Below are positions 1-12,520 of a stretch of 64,000 nucleotides of DNA, one piece after another. A model generated the notes under the pieces. It searched no databases. It was not told where the DNA came from and saw only the letters and a program-made list of their open reading frames with translations. Positions within the stretch are counted from its first letter, which is position 1; each line of letters begins with the position of its first letter. Made by a program: the position numbers and the translations under genes. Source of the stretch: Polydactylus sextarius (lineage: Eukaryota; Chordata; Actinopteri; Polynemidae); assembly GCA_016801845.1 (NCBI GenBank), contig CM028927.1:12451501-12515500 (forward strand), read 5' to 3'.

Positions 1-455
1 CAGCTGGGGAGCATGCCAGCGCACATAACTCTGTCTAGACATCAGAATTAATACAAAGTGACCTTAACAACAAGAATTACAAGATAAGCATACATAATCC
101 AATTTAACTACAAAGCCAGAAATGTTGCTTAAAACAATAAGCCCTCCCAAAGTTAATGAGACATACATATCCCTATTACACAGTGTGTGGAGGCCTCGCT
201 GACAGACAGTGAAGAACAGGCCACGCTTGCATCACTGCTGCTAAACGCCTGAATAGGCAGCGTTGTATAGGCACTATGAAACTCTATGGAACAAGATATT
301 GTCTCCATGGTGTAGCTGTGGCTGCGGTAATGCATATGGGATTACAGGCCCCCTAAATCAAGGCTGTAATACACTCCCGCTCACATCATATAATGTGGTG
401 AATGAATGACAGGAGACAGAGTGTTTGGTGGCTTATGATTCAAGACAGTGAAGCT
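1..455. other. Intergenic sequence downstream of the S100 gene
   Basis: No coding exon, RNA gene or clear repeat is seen here. The stretch is ordinary AT-moderate sequence lying beyond the candidate poly(A) signal of the minus-strand S100 gene. A 60-codon minus-strand reading frame at 153-335 has no recognisable domain and is treated as chance. Confidence 0.5.
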
Positions 456-632
456 TTTAATTCAAAGTTCCCTGCATTCAACAAATGGTTAACTAAAGAG
501 TTACATATGTGGCACTGGTGGGGTGATAAAAGAATTCAAATGCCTTTTGTGTTTACAGTTGGACAGTTTTAATTGACTCGATTGGTGTTGCACAATCTGT
601 TCAAAGCCGCAGGCGACACTGGATGGTGAGCT
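456..632 (-). other. Candidate 3' UTR and poly(A) signal of the S100 gene
   Basis: On the minus strand this region follows the stop codon at 633-635. It carries an ATTAAA hexamer at 461-456, a known variant poly(A) signal, about 175 bases past the stop. A short 3' UTR is usual for S100 genes. The cleavage site was not determined. Confidence 0.45.
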
Positions 633-1861
633 CTACTGACTGAAGCCGCCCTGTTTGCCTGCGAGCTTTCCAACCAGCTGCCAGAACTCGGCGAAGGTCA
701 GCTCCCCGTCGTTGTTTTCATCCACTGAGCTCATGAGTGCCTCAATGGACCCGACACTCTGTGGGTGATGGTGAGAGAGAGACAGAGGAGACCCTGATCA
801 ATATAAGATCAGTCTGAGCTGCAACATCACTCTAAAAGACTGTCCTGCCACCTAATGGCTGAGCACAGTAATAAATAAAACTCCACAATTACACCCACAG
901 CATGATTTCATATCACAAATTACTTATTTAATCTTTATATCTGTACCGCATTTCTTCTGTGTTTGTTAAATTAGCATATGTTCACAGTCATCATCACATA
1001 TACTACATATGAATACACAGCTTTAATAATCTGTTATTACCTATTATGAGCTGTTGTCACGTAGATTTGGTTTAATTTGCTCTGATGTAAATTTAATTAT
1101 ACAAACTGATAAAATGTCAGATTAACAACAATAAAACCAGTTTCCTGTACATCCATGATATGTTATTTTGCTTAATATAGAGCCTCTGATATAGAACATT
1201 ACATGTTGTTCATTCACACATCGGATGCAACAATAAGAGCATGAGGGACAGTGTTATATGAAACCTGTATGGAAGTGGACATGATCATTAAACGCAAAAT
1301 GCACAAATTCTGGACTCTAACTCTTAACAGTAGACATGTGTGTGACAGTAATATGATATCTAACATATAAAAGGTTAAACTGAGACAAAAAATTTAGGTA
1401 TTTACAAATGTTTACAATAAACCTAAGAACTTACGCTAACCCTTTGGCTTCTTCATGACAAAACGCAATGAAGACGTGTGTATCTTTAAAAAAATAATAT
1501 TTTTTGGCAACATTTATATGATCATATTTCAGGTTTTAATTGGTCTATCAGCAACACACAACAGCAAAGCTCTACTAGACTGTCTCGAACCAGTCTTATG
1601 ATTTGATTCAATTTAAAGCGTCTAAGGGTTAAGATGCGTCTCAGTGGTATAGGCATACATATATGTGTCTGTAGGTGCTCAGGATGTAAAGACAATAGAT
1701 ATCAGGAGGTAATTTGTCTAAAAACAACTTACCTTGACGTAGGTAGGTAGCTGCGAGGTCACCAGGGCTTGGAATTCGTCTTTGCTCAGGGTGCTGGCAG
1801 ATCCAGTTTTCCCAGCGAATACCTTGAACTGGTTGATGAGGATTGAGATGGCATCTTCCAT
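633..1861 (-). CDS. S100 family EF-hand calcium-binding protein, S100A13/A16-like
   Basis: Two coding exons on the minus strand (1861-1733 and 758-633) join in phase 0 to give 84 residues and a stop. Both splice sites are good: GTAAGT follows 1733, and a pyrimidine-rich CCCACAG precedes 758. Residues 16-29 form the 14-residue S100-type pseudo-EF loop with the terminal Glu29. Residues 56-67 form a canonical EF loop with Asp56, Asn58, Asp60-Gly61, Leu63 and Glu67. S100 proteins are small dimeric calcium sensors that expose a target-binding surface when loaded. One coding intron between the two EF-hands is the usual S100 structure. The linker and the second hand (FQALVTSQLP, then SVGSIEALMSS) resemble S100A13 most, but the chain lacks its basic C-terminal tail and is shorter than the usual 90-105 residues. 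Teleost S100 naming is unsettled, so no symbol is given. Confidence 0.93.
759..1732 (-). other. Intron of the S100 gene
   Basis: This is the single intron inside the S100 coding region, about 970 bases and AT-rich. It sits between the two EF-hands, as in most S100 genes. No repeat or nested gene was noticed. Confidence 0.85.
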
Positions 1862-2080
1862 GATTGGTTTGTGCTAAGTGCTGGAGAGTAAACGAGCGAG
1901 GAAACAGAAGGCTGCAAACATCATTCACGCAAGAAATAAGTTACTTGTAAGAATTATGATGAATAACAGTGGGAGCCATCTACCTACCTGTTGTGTTGAG
2001 ATAGTGTTTGGTGCTTTGACAGCAGGTATCCAGAGCCCTGTCCCTCCACTTTGACATCACCTCTCAGAATATATATACGC
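1862..2080 (-). promoter_or_regulatory. TATA promoter and non-coding first exon of the S100 gene
   Basis: On the minus strand a TATATAT box lies at 2077-2070, so transcription probably starts near 2045. A non-coding exon would run from there to 1988, where CAACAG is followed by the donor GTAGGT. The acceptor TTACTCTCCAG lies at about 1880, 19 bases before the start codon. A non-coding first exon followed by an exon with the start codon is the standard S100 gene plan. This supports the start at 1861. The start point is inferred from TATA spacing. Confidence 0.6.
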
Positions 2081-2206
2081 CTCATCTCCGTCCACTGATG
2101 CACACATCAGCGGAAAACTCTTAACCTGCCCTGTTCTCTGCGATCCAGCAGGCCGCCCTTATCTTTTCCTGATTACCACTACTCTGGGGATACACATCAC
2201 AAAACT

Positions 2207-2244
<38 letters not shown>

Positions 2245-3265
2245 GCACACAGCTACATAAACACAAACACAAACACACAGACAAAGCAACAACAACACAC
2301 ACACACACACAAAAAAGAAACATCCTACAAAGGGCAAATTTTTTACTGATGATAGCACAAAACCCATTTTAGTCTGTTTGCAAAGCAAGAGATTTGCTGA
2401 TAGTATCCTTGTCAGGCTGTTCTAATCAAGCCACTGGATCGTGCGTGCCTAAGCAGTAATTAGTTTATACAAAACATGACTCAAATAATGTGGCATCCAG
2501 GAGAAACACCCACTGTCTCATGCAGAAATCTTTCCAGTTATAAGAGTAAATGTGTGTGGAATACCTGCAGAGACACGATAGCTTTAATGTTAAAGGATTT
2601 TAAGGATGATGGAGGAAGGTTTTGAGCGTTTTTATCTTTTTTTTTTCTTATTATTTCTGTTTTGAAGATACGACAATTCATCTTCACTTTGATGTGGTTC
2701 GGTTTCTTTCTTACGGACTGTTTGTACCTTAAAAATGAAGTCCTGGAGAGGGCCCTTTGTGGAGGAAGAGGAGGGACACGAAGCACAAAGCCGTACACAC
2801 ATGCCTGCGTGGTGACTTGTTTGTAGAATTCAAAGAATGATGAGAGCAGTCTGCAGTTTCCAAGTAACCGGCTTGTTCTCAGTTACTGCTTACATTCTCG
2901 TTCAGCAGCATATCAGGTCACTGACCAACTGCCATGCTGGCTGCTTCACGTACAACGACGTGCATGCGTGCCTGTGAATGTGTGAGCTCCTGCTCCGAGG
3001 ATTTAATCTGGATGTAAATACTTCAGTTTGGCATCATGGCTACAGTAATAGCTGCCAGTCATACCAACACTTCCACTTCTCACCACAGAGTGAGTCTGAA
3101 ACCACAAGTCACACATGGCTGGTATCACTGCAAATTTTTCATCTCTGAAATGTAACGTGACTCATTGTGAGGAAACGTGACACATCTGTCATTTATCTTC
3201 ATAAAAAAAAATGTCCTCCACATAAATGAAATAAACACACTGCGTATCCGTATTTAGTGGTGAAA
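2081..3265. other. Intergenic sequence between the S100 gene and the pbxip1 3' end
   Basis: Apart from the (AC)n microsatellite at 2209-2240 and a second short AC tract near 2295-2312, I see nothing structured here. Short reading frames on the minus strand (2197-2388 and 2538-2798) come from the AC repeat or from low-complexity sequence. Confidence 0.5.
2209..2240. repeat. (AC)16 microsatellite
   Basis: A pure AC dinucleotide run of 32 bases, followed within 60 bases by a second shorter AC run. Confidence 0.95.
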
Positions 3266-5460
3266 AATTTATTGAACTTAACACTGACATCCTAAAAGAG
3301 GATACAAATGAGAATGGGGAAAAAAAAAACTTTTGAAATGATCCAAATTTATCAATACATCTGTCCAGGGATCAATTACATGCACATCTGTGCCACATGT
3401 CAGTAAACACAGGGCCCTACCCTCATCCCACAAAGACAAAAATACATTTCAGATATTGATTGATCTTTCATATATGTGTTTCATTAAAGGATTTGATTTC
3501 TTTTGATCCCTTTGGTCTAAAAACTTAAGGAAAAAAAAGCTTCTCTGCAGAAACAGCAGAGAAGAGAACAAAGATCTGTTCAACGCTTCATAAGTAAACC
3601 CTTTGACATTCAATCTCTGCCCTATAAACACAGTAAAGTTGAAAGTAGTGTAAACCTGCTTTTTCTTTCTTTTCTTGTTTCCAAGATTAGTTCATTCTTA
3701 CATTATTTGTAATAATATAAAGGCACGTATGCAGTGGCTGGCTAAACTAAATTTCTGAAACATTTTCACACTGAATGTGTTTTGGCCTGAAACAGAATCT
3801 GTGGTGTTGTTTTTTTTTTTTTTTTTTGTTAATAAGGAAAAGAGTTGCAGTGTAGTGACGGAATAAATAAAACATTTAACACTTCAGTCAATGAAGATTG
3901 AAAACTAACAATCATAATCTGTCGATTTTAACTTCACATCCATCTAAAGAGGGGAAAAAACTTCTTGACAAAATAATAATAAAAAAAAAAACTGCAAAAA
4001 AAAAAAAACTATTACTGTATTTCCACTAAAAATGCTGTACCATTGTTATTTTGCCATAATTTGGCTTATTAAACAGGGACAAGAAAATGAAATGCAGCAG
4101 CTTCCTAATTTTCTGTTTCCATCTATCACTAAGTCACTCGTGTGCATCAATCTCTAACATATTACTACTAATAATAATGAAAATAATAATTAAAAAAAAA
4201 AAAAGAAGAAAGAAACATTTTTGGTTTGGTTGCCAATCTCATTCAGACAAATGAATAAATGAAACACTTTGGGAGTTTGCTAAATATCACTAAACACTAT
4301 AGTTTTTACTCTGGGATGCCCAGTGAATAGAGATCATGTGCTGCAGGTCCCCGTGGCTACATTACAAACAAAAATATTACCGGAATAACGGAACTGCTGG
4401 TTGAAAACAAAAAAAAAAAAAAAAAAAAAAACTTCAGGATATAAAGAGCAGATAGTGAGAAACAAAGAAATGCTGATAACGTGAACGTTTGAGGAAAGTG
4501 CAAAGCGGTTTAGCATTTGTAAATTTAACTATGGCTGCATCAGTTTGTTCTGTTCCTTCTTTTCTCAGCAGTTTCACAAACTGGTTCCTGGTTGTTCCAC
4601 ACATCTAAATTCAACTGACAGTTGCCCTTCACATGTATAAACCAAATGCTTAGGGCTCTAAAACAGCTCTCTCTCTCTTTCACTGTCTCTTTCTGTGTGT
4701 GTGCGTTTCCCAAATCTACAACAGCGCTGCCGACACCAAAAACTGGTCTGACCAGTTGACTCTGGTATCACTGAAAAAACTGGGAGCTCTTCCTCTGGGA
4801 TTGGACAGTTACACTTCACTTCACTCGAAGCCAAGTCGTAGCTGCAAAAAGGAAAAAAAAAAAGGAAAAAAAAATTCTCAGCATTTGTTTCAACCTGTTC
4901 GGAGTGTAGACAGGTTGTATTCCCAGACGTGAGAGAGTCCAGTGACTGAAAAAATATCTAGCAGTCAATTTGACACATCTTTTTGTAACTGACAACATAT
5001 CTTACACTATATGAAATGCATGAATAGATTTAACCCTTTCACCTTGGTGCTCGACTTAATTATTTGAAAATACCATCTCCTTGTTTTGTTTTGTTTTTTT
5101 TAGTGTGAACTGAATAGTATCAGTTTGAATATTCATTATGAACTGCAACATGCACTAGGTACTGAGAAAACACTATACAGCAGAGGAAGATCCACACGAC
5201 ACATTACTGGAGGACTTTGCATTAGGAGGCATGACCTGACAGAGGTAGGTAACAACAACTAAGTCCAAAATGACGAGAACAAGTCTAGCTTATAATTAAA
5301 GACTCAGAGGGAAACATTTATGAGAGGCACAACCTCTCGGTACCAGAAGCTACTACAATTACAGCTCTGAAGAGAAGGTAGGCAAGAAATGTCCTATAAA
5401 ACCACCACTTATGCTGCATCTTAGAGTTGTATTTTGCTCCCTCCCTCTGTGTGTTTCTAC
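3266..5460 (-). other. pbxip1: Candidate long 3' UTR of pbxip1
   Basis: About 2.2 kb of AT-rich sequence follows the pbxip1 stop on the minus strand and ends in a good AATAAA hexamer at 3271-3266. It contains many homopolymer runs, including poly-T near 3811 and 22 As at 4409-4430, and no coding exon. The true 3' end could be closer to the stop, since transcript evidence is needed to fix it. A 77-codon plus-strand reading frame at 4699-4932 is compositional and was not called. Confidence 0.4.
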
Positions 5461-8400
5461 TCAAGCAGTGGCAGCAAACTTCCAGAGGGCTTCTCGTTCG
5501 AACTCCTCCATCTCCTCCTCCAGGGAGTCGTCATCTTCCTTCCCGTCGTCGTCTAAAACATCCACCATGTCCTCCAGAATGTCCGCTACTTCCTCAGCGA
5601 AGTCGCTGAAAAGGACCCTGTCGTGGATGAACACGCCGTCCTCGAAGAACTCCCCGATCAGCTTTCGCATCTTGTCCTTGCTCTCAGACGAAGATCCCTC
5701 AAGCTTGCTCAGGTAGCCCTCCAGCAGCTCCTCGAACTCCGACAGCTCCACGGCGTAAAGCCCCTCCTTGCTGGCACAGTCGTCCACGGAGCTGCAGCCC
5801 AGCTGGGGCTGGATGCTGCGTTGCAGCTTCTGCTCCTGGTCTCTCCAGAAATCGTTGTGGTTGTACTGGTGAGGTTTGCGGGGCTGTTGATGGTGGTGGT
5901 GGTGGTGGTGGGAGTTTCCACCGGGCCGGCTGTGCCACGGTTTCTCCTTCCTCCTCTCCTCTCTGTCCATTCTACGCTCGTCCTTCTTCCTCTCCCACTC
6001 ATCCTGGTGTTTCCTCCAAGCCTCTTTGTGTGAGTTTTGCTTCTGAGACTTCCACTCCTTCTCCTCTTTGTCCTTCCATCCTCCCTCTTTGTTATGCTTC
6101 CACTCTTTCTCTCCTTTCCTCTCTTTCTTTTCATCTTTCTTCCTGTGGTCCTGCTCATTGTTTTTGCCTTTGTTCCCTTTCCACTTGGACTCCTGTGGCT
6201 TCTTCTTCCCCCACCTTTCAACTTGCTCAGAAAGCCTCTTTTGGATCTCCTCCAAACTGTCCCTGATGTGTTTCCGGTCACCACCATGTTTTTTCATCCC
6301 CTCCAGTCTCTTCCTGCTCTCCTCCAAAAGAACCTTCTGTCTCTGAAGTTCCTCTGTCAACCTGCCTCCCTCATTTCTGTCCTCTTTCCTCTCAGGCCCA
6401 GCTGCTTTCTGGTTACTCTGAGTGTCTTTTTCTTCAGGTTGAGGGGTTGAAGTAGGAACAGCTGGAGGTGTTTGTTGATCAGCTGAAAATGAAGCAAGAT
6501 ATCACAGTTCATGGTGAAGTCAAATAAACATTAAGGAAGTGCAATATACGGCCACAACTAACTTCATGCCTTTGCCATCTTGTACCTGTGAGCTGACTGA
6601 GTTCAGCCACCCTGGTCCTCAGACTCTCCAGCTCTTTCGTCAGTGCAGGAAGCGTTGACAGCTCCTCCTTCAGTTTTGTATTTTCTTTTTCCAGATCTGT
6701 TTTCCCTTTTTCATCACCGCTCACTGCCACCGCCCTCAGAGCTGCATCCAGTTCTTCTTTCTGAGACTAAGAGATAAGGACAGGGTTAAGTTGAGTCAAC
6801 TGCCTTAATCAAATCCAGATTTTTATGCAACTTGGACAAGAATAATGGAAATTAGTTATTGGAAACATCACTCACGACATCATTAGCATGAATTTGACTG
6901 CACACTGACCTGTAGTTGAGCCTCTAGCAGAGCGATTTGTTGGTTTTCCTGTGTCAGTTTATCCAATATCTCCCTCGTATCCTGTGGATCACTGCTAAGT
7001 CCGTCCTAGATTGAAAGTCATTGGCAAATGAATAATACAAATATTTTTAAATAATCAAGTCTTTTTAGCATTAGGCTATAAAATCTGATGGAGACCAAGA
7101 AGTTTTCTTACTGGACGACATAAATACTACTGAGACTGAGTAACTGAAGGGAGAGACAGTATGAACAGACCTGGCTTTGTTCTCCATCGTTGATTTCAGA
7201 GGCGTCAAAGTCACCTGTCGGATAAGAAAACACATTTTTCACGCATCTCAGCGCACACACTTACATTGACACGCAGCTGCAGGGCAGTTTTGCAACAACA
7301 CAAGATGCTTTTGTTGTGAAGTGCATTTCATGAGTCCAGGCTGCTGTACTCTACACTGAAACTCTTAATTTAGGGAGATTTGTTTTTTTGTTTTTTTTTT
7401 AAATTACATTGAAAAGTGTGATATATATCTTCCTAACCAAATAAATCGCCTGCAACAGATAATTTTCCCCTCAATTTAAGCACGGTTAACATCCAGTGAG
7501 TCCTTCCAAACAGTGACAAAGAGTGTTATTGTGCAATTTAAAATGTGTGTTATTTGCCATTTTCTGCTGCCGCTGCATGAAGTGTCAGGCAAGATAAGTG
7601 TTTGGACAAGCTACTGAGTGTTACCCAGTGAGTGGCAGCACTGTCTTATCTGTAATTCTGGACCTTCTATAATCCAGGTCAGAGAGGAGACCTGTTGACA
7701 CAGTCTAGCTTTGTCAACAAACACAGACCTAAACACAGACATTGAACTACTGCTAAAACTGTCAATGTGCTCAGATAATTCTTAAATACTGGTTACTGTT
7801 AAATAAGGAAATGATTATGGTCATTTTTGACAATATTTACAGTACACCTGGAAGCTATCAAATCTTTGATGTGACAGATGTAAACGGATGGATAGAACCT
7901 GCTAATTCCTAATTTACAATATGTAATAAATACTGTCAACTTACTGTTTCTAATCAGAAAAGCAGAAGCAAGATTAGCAGGTGTTGTATTCACGAGAGGA
8001 ACTGACCTGAGAGGAAGAGGGAACCTAAAAAGAGCAGGATCACGGCTCCCACAATGCATTTGTTCAAGGAGAACCATGGCTTTTCCTCCTTCTTCTCATC
8101 CAGCTTGAACTCCACTTCCTCGTCCTCGTCTTCCTCATCTGATGTTCTTGGCCTCGGCGCCTCGAAAGAGGGGACGTTCCTCCTCCTCAGTCCATCATCA
8201 AAGCCGCTAGTGTCGCTCGAATCAAAACCAGTTGATGGCTCTGTATAAGGTTGAAATTAAAAGCAACAGGAAACAGAGATTTGTGATTAAATACAGCAGG
8301 ATTGTCACATTTTATAACAAGTTTTTGTGACAGATGATGATATTGCTCCTAAACTTGAACCACATGTGGCCTTCGAGTCACTTCAGCAAATCATCTCAAC

Positions 8401-11400
8401 ATATTTGGCTACGAAAGTGTCAGATTTATTTCCAAAATCCTAATCATCTACTATCTACTGGCAATCTGCTCCACACAAAACAATAAAAATCTAAGTGAAA
8501 ACATGAATTGTTAAACGTGTAAGAATGTAAATTGTGTTAAAAAAAAAAAAAAAGGCAGACAAAACGTCTGTGCTGCTCATGGAAATGGATGACATTTTCT
8601 TCACTAAATTACAACAACAGTAATTTCATGCATGGAGGTTTCTCATTTTCTCAGCGGGGTGTTCGCCTCCCTGTCATACTGATAAATCACTTTCCAGCTG
8701 CTAGTGTGACACAGATAAGGAACATGTTAACCAATTCTTCTGCAAGAGGACTCTCATTTTCTGCTTCTATTGACTAGTGCTAATTACAAAGAGCCATAAA
8801 CTACTTATTTCCCTCAAGGCTGTGTTAGCAAATGGGCAAAGCTGTTAACTGCTGTGGGACCACAGACCGCCCAGGAGCCTGGAAAAGCCCCATGTTTACC
8901 GTGTGGTTGTTGGTTTATGGTAATATGATCAGTCATAACTTTACTTAATATGCCCCAGTTGGAAAACAGTGGATATATGCACGTGGATATGCCTTATTGT
9001 CTTGCTGCCCTTTTACACTGTTTTTTGCTTGTTTTATTCTGTTTCACTCATATATGTTTCCTTCTTGTCTGACATTTGTTTTATTAAACTTTTAATGCTG
9101 ATTTTGGCTTTTGTCCTGTGAGTAGCCAAAGCCTGACGATGATAGTGTTGGCCTGTTCAACACTCAGAACGTGATATCTAATCTACAGCTGGCCTAATTC
9201 CCACTAGTGTCTGTTGTTGGACTTTTAGTCTTGTTAAAATAATATATAAATATTGCAGGGAGAAGTGTGGAGTGGGAGTGTGATTATATCATGCCAGGCT
9301 CCAAGTCTTTTTGGCTCGAGACCTTTTAAAAAGAAGCACAACGACTTGCAACTATAATCATAGATTACAGCCTTAGAGGCGGTGTAAGTAATGAGCAGCC
9401 GAAGCCAACGCTGATTTTTCCAACTCTCTGTTTCATTTGATAAATTATTGAAGGTCTGAAAAGTAGAAAATTTTAAATTTTTTCAAGTAAGAAAAAAGGA
9501 TCAAATTAATAAAAACATCATAATCTCTAATATGAGTCCCACTGGTTTAGAAAACTGTGCATGCATCATTCACCCCATACCTCCTCCTCCCTCTTCTTCT
9601 TCTTCTCTATCAACCTGGCTGTCTGTCTCAGGTGGCTCTGTCGCCTCCTCTTCTACCGCTGCCTCCTCCTCCTCTACCTCTTCTGAACCAACAATCTCTG
9701 GTGCAGGACTTTCATCGGCCAGCTCTTCTGTCACCAGGCTCTCTGAGGCCGTGTTTGGCAGCTCTGTACTTTCTGGAACAAAGCTGATATCAGTGTCAAC
9801 ATAGGAAGGAGGCTCAGCGGCTGTAATGGTCTCTGTGGGGATGTTAAGTTGAGCAGCAGCTACAGGACTCTCCTCAGCGGGGCCCAAAGAAATCGGCCCG
9901 ATGTCAGCATCCATGTCAGGTACCGTAGAGACAGGGATCTCGGTCATGAAAGGAGCAGAGCAAGACTCTTCCAGCTCAGATGGGGGGAAATCAGCAGAAG
10001 GAATATCGAGTGGACCCCCCAAATCAATGTTGGTGACAAAGGGTATGGCTCCTAGATGATCGTTGTCACTGGGGGAGCTGGTGTCGATATCATGAATAAT
10101 TGGAGGCTGACTCTCCAAGTCGAGATCTGCAGTGTCAATGAGACTGTGTGGAAGTGGACTCAGACGAGCTGGACTAGAAGGCATGGGACCCTCACTCGAT
10201 TCAGGAGATGTCTCTTGGCACACCTAGAAATAAAGACAGTAGAGAAAAAAGTTGGCAGTGAATAGATTTCTACTTTGATATAAATCTTCTCTTATAATAA
10301 TTTTATTATGATTAAGGTATTATTGTGTAACAAAGTGGTTTGAGATAATTTTTTGGTGAATCAGTGTTTCTTGATACATATCGTCTACTATCCATCTTTT
10401 TATGTGGTTATAAGGTCACTTAAATAAAAATAAAAAATAAAAATACACCAAACAAGAAATTACCAAAGAAACTAAGGGAGGACCAAAGAATACATCAGCA
10501 GCTTGGTTAAAACTGGTTTGTTTCCCTAAAACTGACTTAACTGTTTTCCAGCATGATATTAATTAAATAAAGAAGTAGATTTTTAAAGATTTTATTAAAT
10601 AATATTACTGATACTTCTATAAAATGTAACATTCATTAGTATCTGTACTTAATTCAAACCTTGATGGGAATACAACATTGTTTTGTTGGGTGCTGACCTG
10701 ATGACCTTCCTCAGACAAGACAGTTTCTACTGGAATGTCACTTGGTTTAAACTCCACAGCAGCTCCTGAAATAAGATCAACATGGTGTCAACACTACAAT
10801 TTGAAACTGTTTAAGTGTATCGTGCCACAACCCTAAACACAGATCTGGCTCCAGCCCTCTTAACTTTCAGCACCATACCTGCCACCTCCTCAGAGAGACT
10901 GGGGACATCGCCCAGACTCTCGGTGCCGTCATCCACGGGTCCGACATTTTCAACAGCTGCTTCCTGTGGAGTGAGAATCTCCAATAAGATCAGGTTTTCA
11001 CACCAGTGGGGTTTCTTTTGCTCCTGCTGACCTTGACATCTATAGCACACCCAACACAGGCATGCACTATAACAAATACACATAAATGCCTGGACTTGAA
11101 CAAATATTGATATTTCTTGCTGGTTACTGTAACTAATTTAAAGTTTAATTTGTTGTGTGCCATTTTGTTTTTGTCTTATGTAACCATTGAGTGCTAATGA
11201 ATTAATTTCCTCTGTAATGATTTATTTATTGCTGTTGTTGTACTGTTTAATGTGTTTTCTATACTCACTGTTACATAATTCTCCACTTTTATAATTCTTA
11301 ATTGTTAACCTGACAATATAAACAAAAGATAAGCTCTATCTCCATTATGAAGGGGTGTTGTTTTGCATCGCTGTTATGTCAGTCTCCTTTAGTTATGTAT

Positions 11401-11810
11401 ACCAGTACTTAATAAAGTAGTTATGTATACTGGTACTTAATAAACTGGCAATTGTATGGATGTATAGTAATATCCTAGGAGGATCAGCTATGGAAAAATA
11501 GACGTTGAGTTAACGGCTCACACATTTCATGAACTTCCACTGAAACTGGACAGTATCTATCTAATCATAAGGGTCATAATTTGGCAAACATCCACCATGA
11601 TTTTTATCACAATGGGCGGCTCGGGGTTGCAAGTTCAGACATGTCATATTTTAAACGATCTCATGAGACGGGATAATAACCCTACTCAGAATCATATCCA
11701 GGTATGCAGAGTTTCCTGAGCTGCTTTGTGAGTCTTACCTCGGGGGAGAGGAGGGTCCAGCTGTTGGTTGAGGACGCACTGCTGCCTGTGCTGTTGCTGT
11801 TGTCAGACAT
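5461..11810 (-). CDS. pbxip1: PBX homeobox-interacting protein 1 (HPIP), complete coding region
   Basis: Nine minus-strand coding exons join in frame: 11810-11739, 10963-10879, 10765-10698, 10223-9581, 8240-8007, 7214-7171, 7005-6910, 6766-6586 and 6482-5461. They total 2445 bases, 814 residues plus a stop; human PBXIP1 has 731. Residues 1-345 are acidic and low-complexity, with a Glu-rich stretch encoded near 9585-9700. One hydrophobic segment lies at about 351-367 (CIVGAVILLFLGSLFLS). Heptad-rich coiled coil follows, including LDKLTQENQQIALLEAQLQ (exon 7), then a Lys/Glu/Trp-rich region at about 545-655 and seven histidines at 666-672. The C-terminal block, with a GCSSVDDCA motif from about residue 702 and DGVFIHDR near 756-763, matches the PBXIP1 signature. 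The family protein binds PBX1, blocks PBX-HOX DNA binding, and also binds the cytoskeleton and estrogen receptors. CCPG1 is the related alternative, but the S100 and cks1b neighbours favour PBXIP1. Confidence 0.93.
8241..9580 (-). other. pbxip1: Intron 4 of pbxip1
   Basis: This is the longest coding intron, about 1.34 kb and AT-rich, with short homopolymer runs. I see no nested exon. Introns 1, 2, 3, 5, 6, 7 and 8 of the coding region (11738-10964, 10878-10766, 10697-10224, 8006-7215, 7170-7006, 6909-6767 and 6585-6483) likewise hold nothing I can name, except the 28-bp tandem duplication at 11390-11445 in the first of them. Confidence 0.7.
11390..11445. repeat. 28-bp tandem duplication in pbxip1 intron 1
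   Basis: Two adjacent 28-base units (11390-11417 and 11418-11445) differ at three positions. Each ends in an AATAAA hexamer. The cores gtataccagtac and gtatactggtac are inverted relative to each other. It looks like a recent local duplication with no apparent function. Confidence 0.85.
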
Positions 11811-12520
11811 CGCCCTCTTCAGGCTCAACTCGGCACAGCACGGTGCAGATTCAGCTTAATGATATTCTGCAGACGACGACAGAAACAACGTGTCTTCATT
11901 GAACATATCTCATGCATGCACACACACACACACATAAGCCATATTGGACTCCAGCGTGTATCTAAATGATAATAAACAGGCTGTAACTTGGTTATTAGCG
12001 CTGATCAGCAAATAAAGTATACACAGTCCTAAAGACGACATTACACGCAAAATGACTCATTCCCTGCAGTGATTTGATGGTTGTTATGTAAATAAAAGTC
12101 TAAGAGGACACAATTATGCACAAACGTTTCAGCTTGGGACCTAATTCATCGCACACACGGGATAAAAACCCAGACTGTCGCTGATACAAGTTATGTAACG
12201 ATATGGTGGCATCCATAATGTACTGCTGCGCAGTTAAACAAAGGGTTCAGTCACAAGAAACAAGGACTTGTATTAACCACAGCTGCTATTTATAGCCAAC
12301 CATTCATCCAGACCCATCCATCCTCTCAATCTGTGTTGGCAGCTAAATTACCAAAAATGGTCAAACCCCAGCAGACACGAGCGGCTCATTGATCCACAAA
12401 CGAGCAAAAACAAAGGTAAATACTCACTTGTCGATAACACTATGTGCGATAAGGCTCTGTTTGGCACAAATGAGAAACAAAAATAAGGGGCTGTGGTTGT
12501 TGTAGCAACCAAATTCAAGG
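11811..12520 (-). other. pbxip1: 5' UTR and upstream non-coding exon of pbxip1
   Basis: Upstream of the start codon at 11810, an acceptor-like TCTGCAG lies at about 11870, making 11869-11811 the untranslated part of the first coding exon. A strong donor, GTGAGT, follows 12428 on the minus strand. This suggests a non-coding first exon ending at 12428 and beginning somewhere between about 12480 and 12700. The intron of about 560 bases between them holds nothing else I recognise. Confidence 0.5.

Noticed and set aside
5411..6450. Large open frames on the plus strand and in a second minus frame across the last pbxip1 exon
   Set aside because: They mirror the Lys/Glu-rich coding strand as Ser/Leu/Phe-rich or Arg/Thr-rich sequence, lack any domain, and the pbxip1 frame has strong family homology.
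9532..9804. Ser/Pro-rich plus-strand frames opposite pbxip1 exon 4
   Set aside because: They are antisense shadows of the Glu-rich repeat in that exon.
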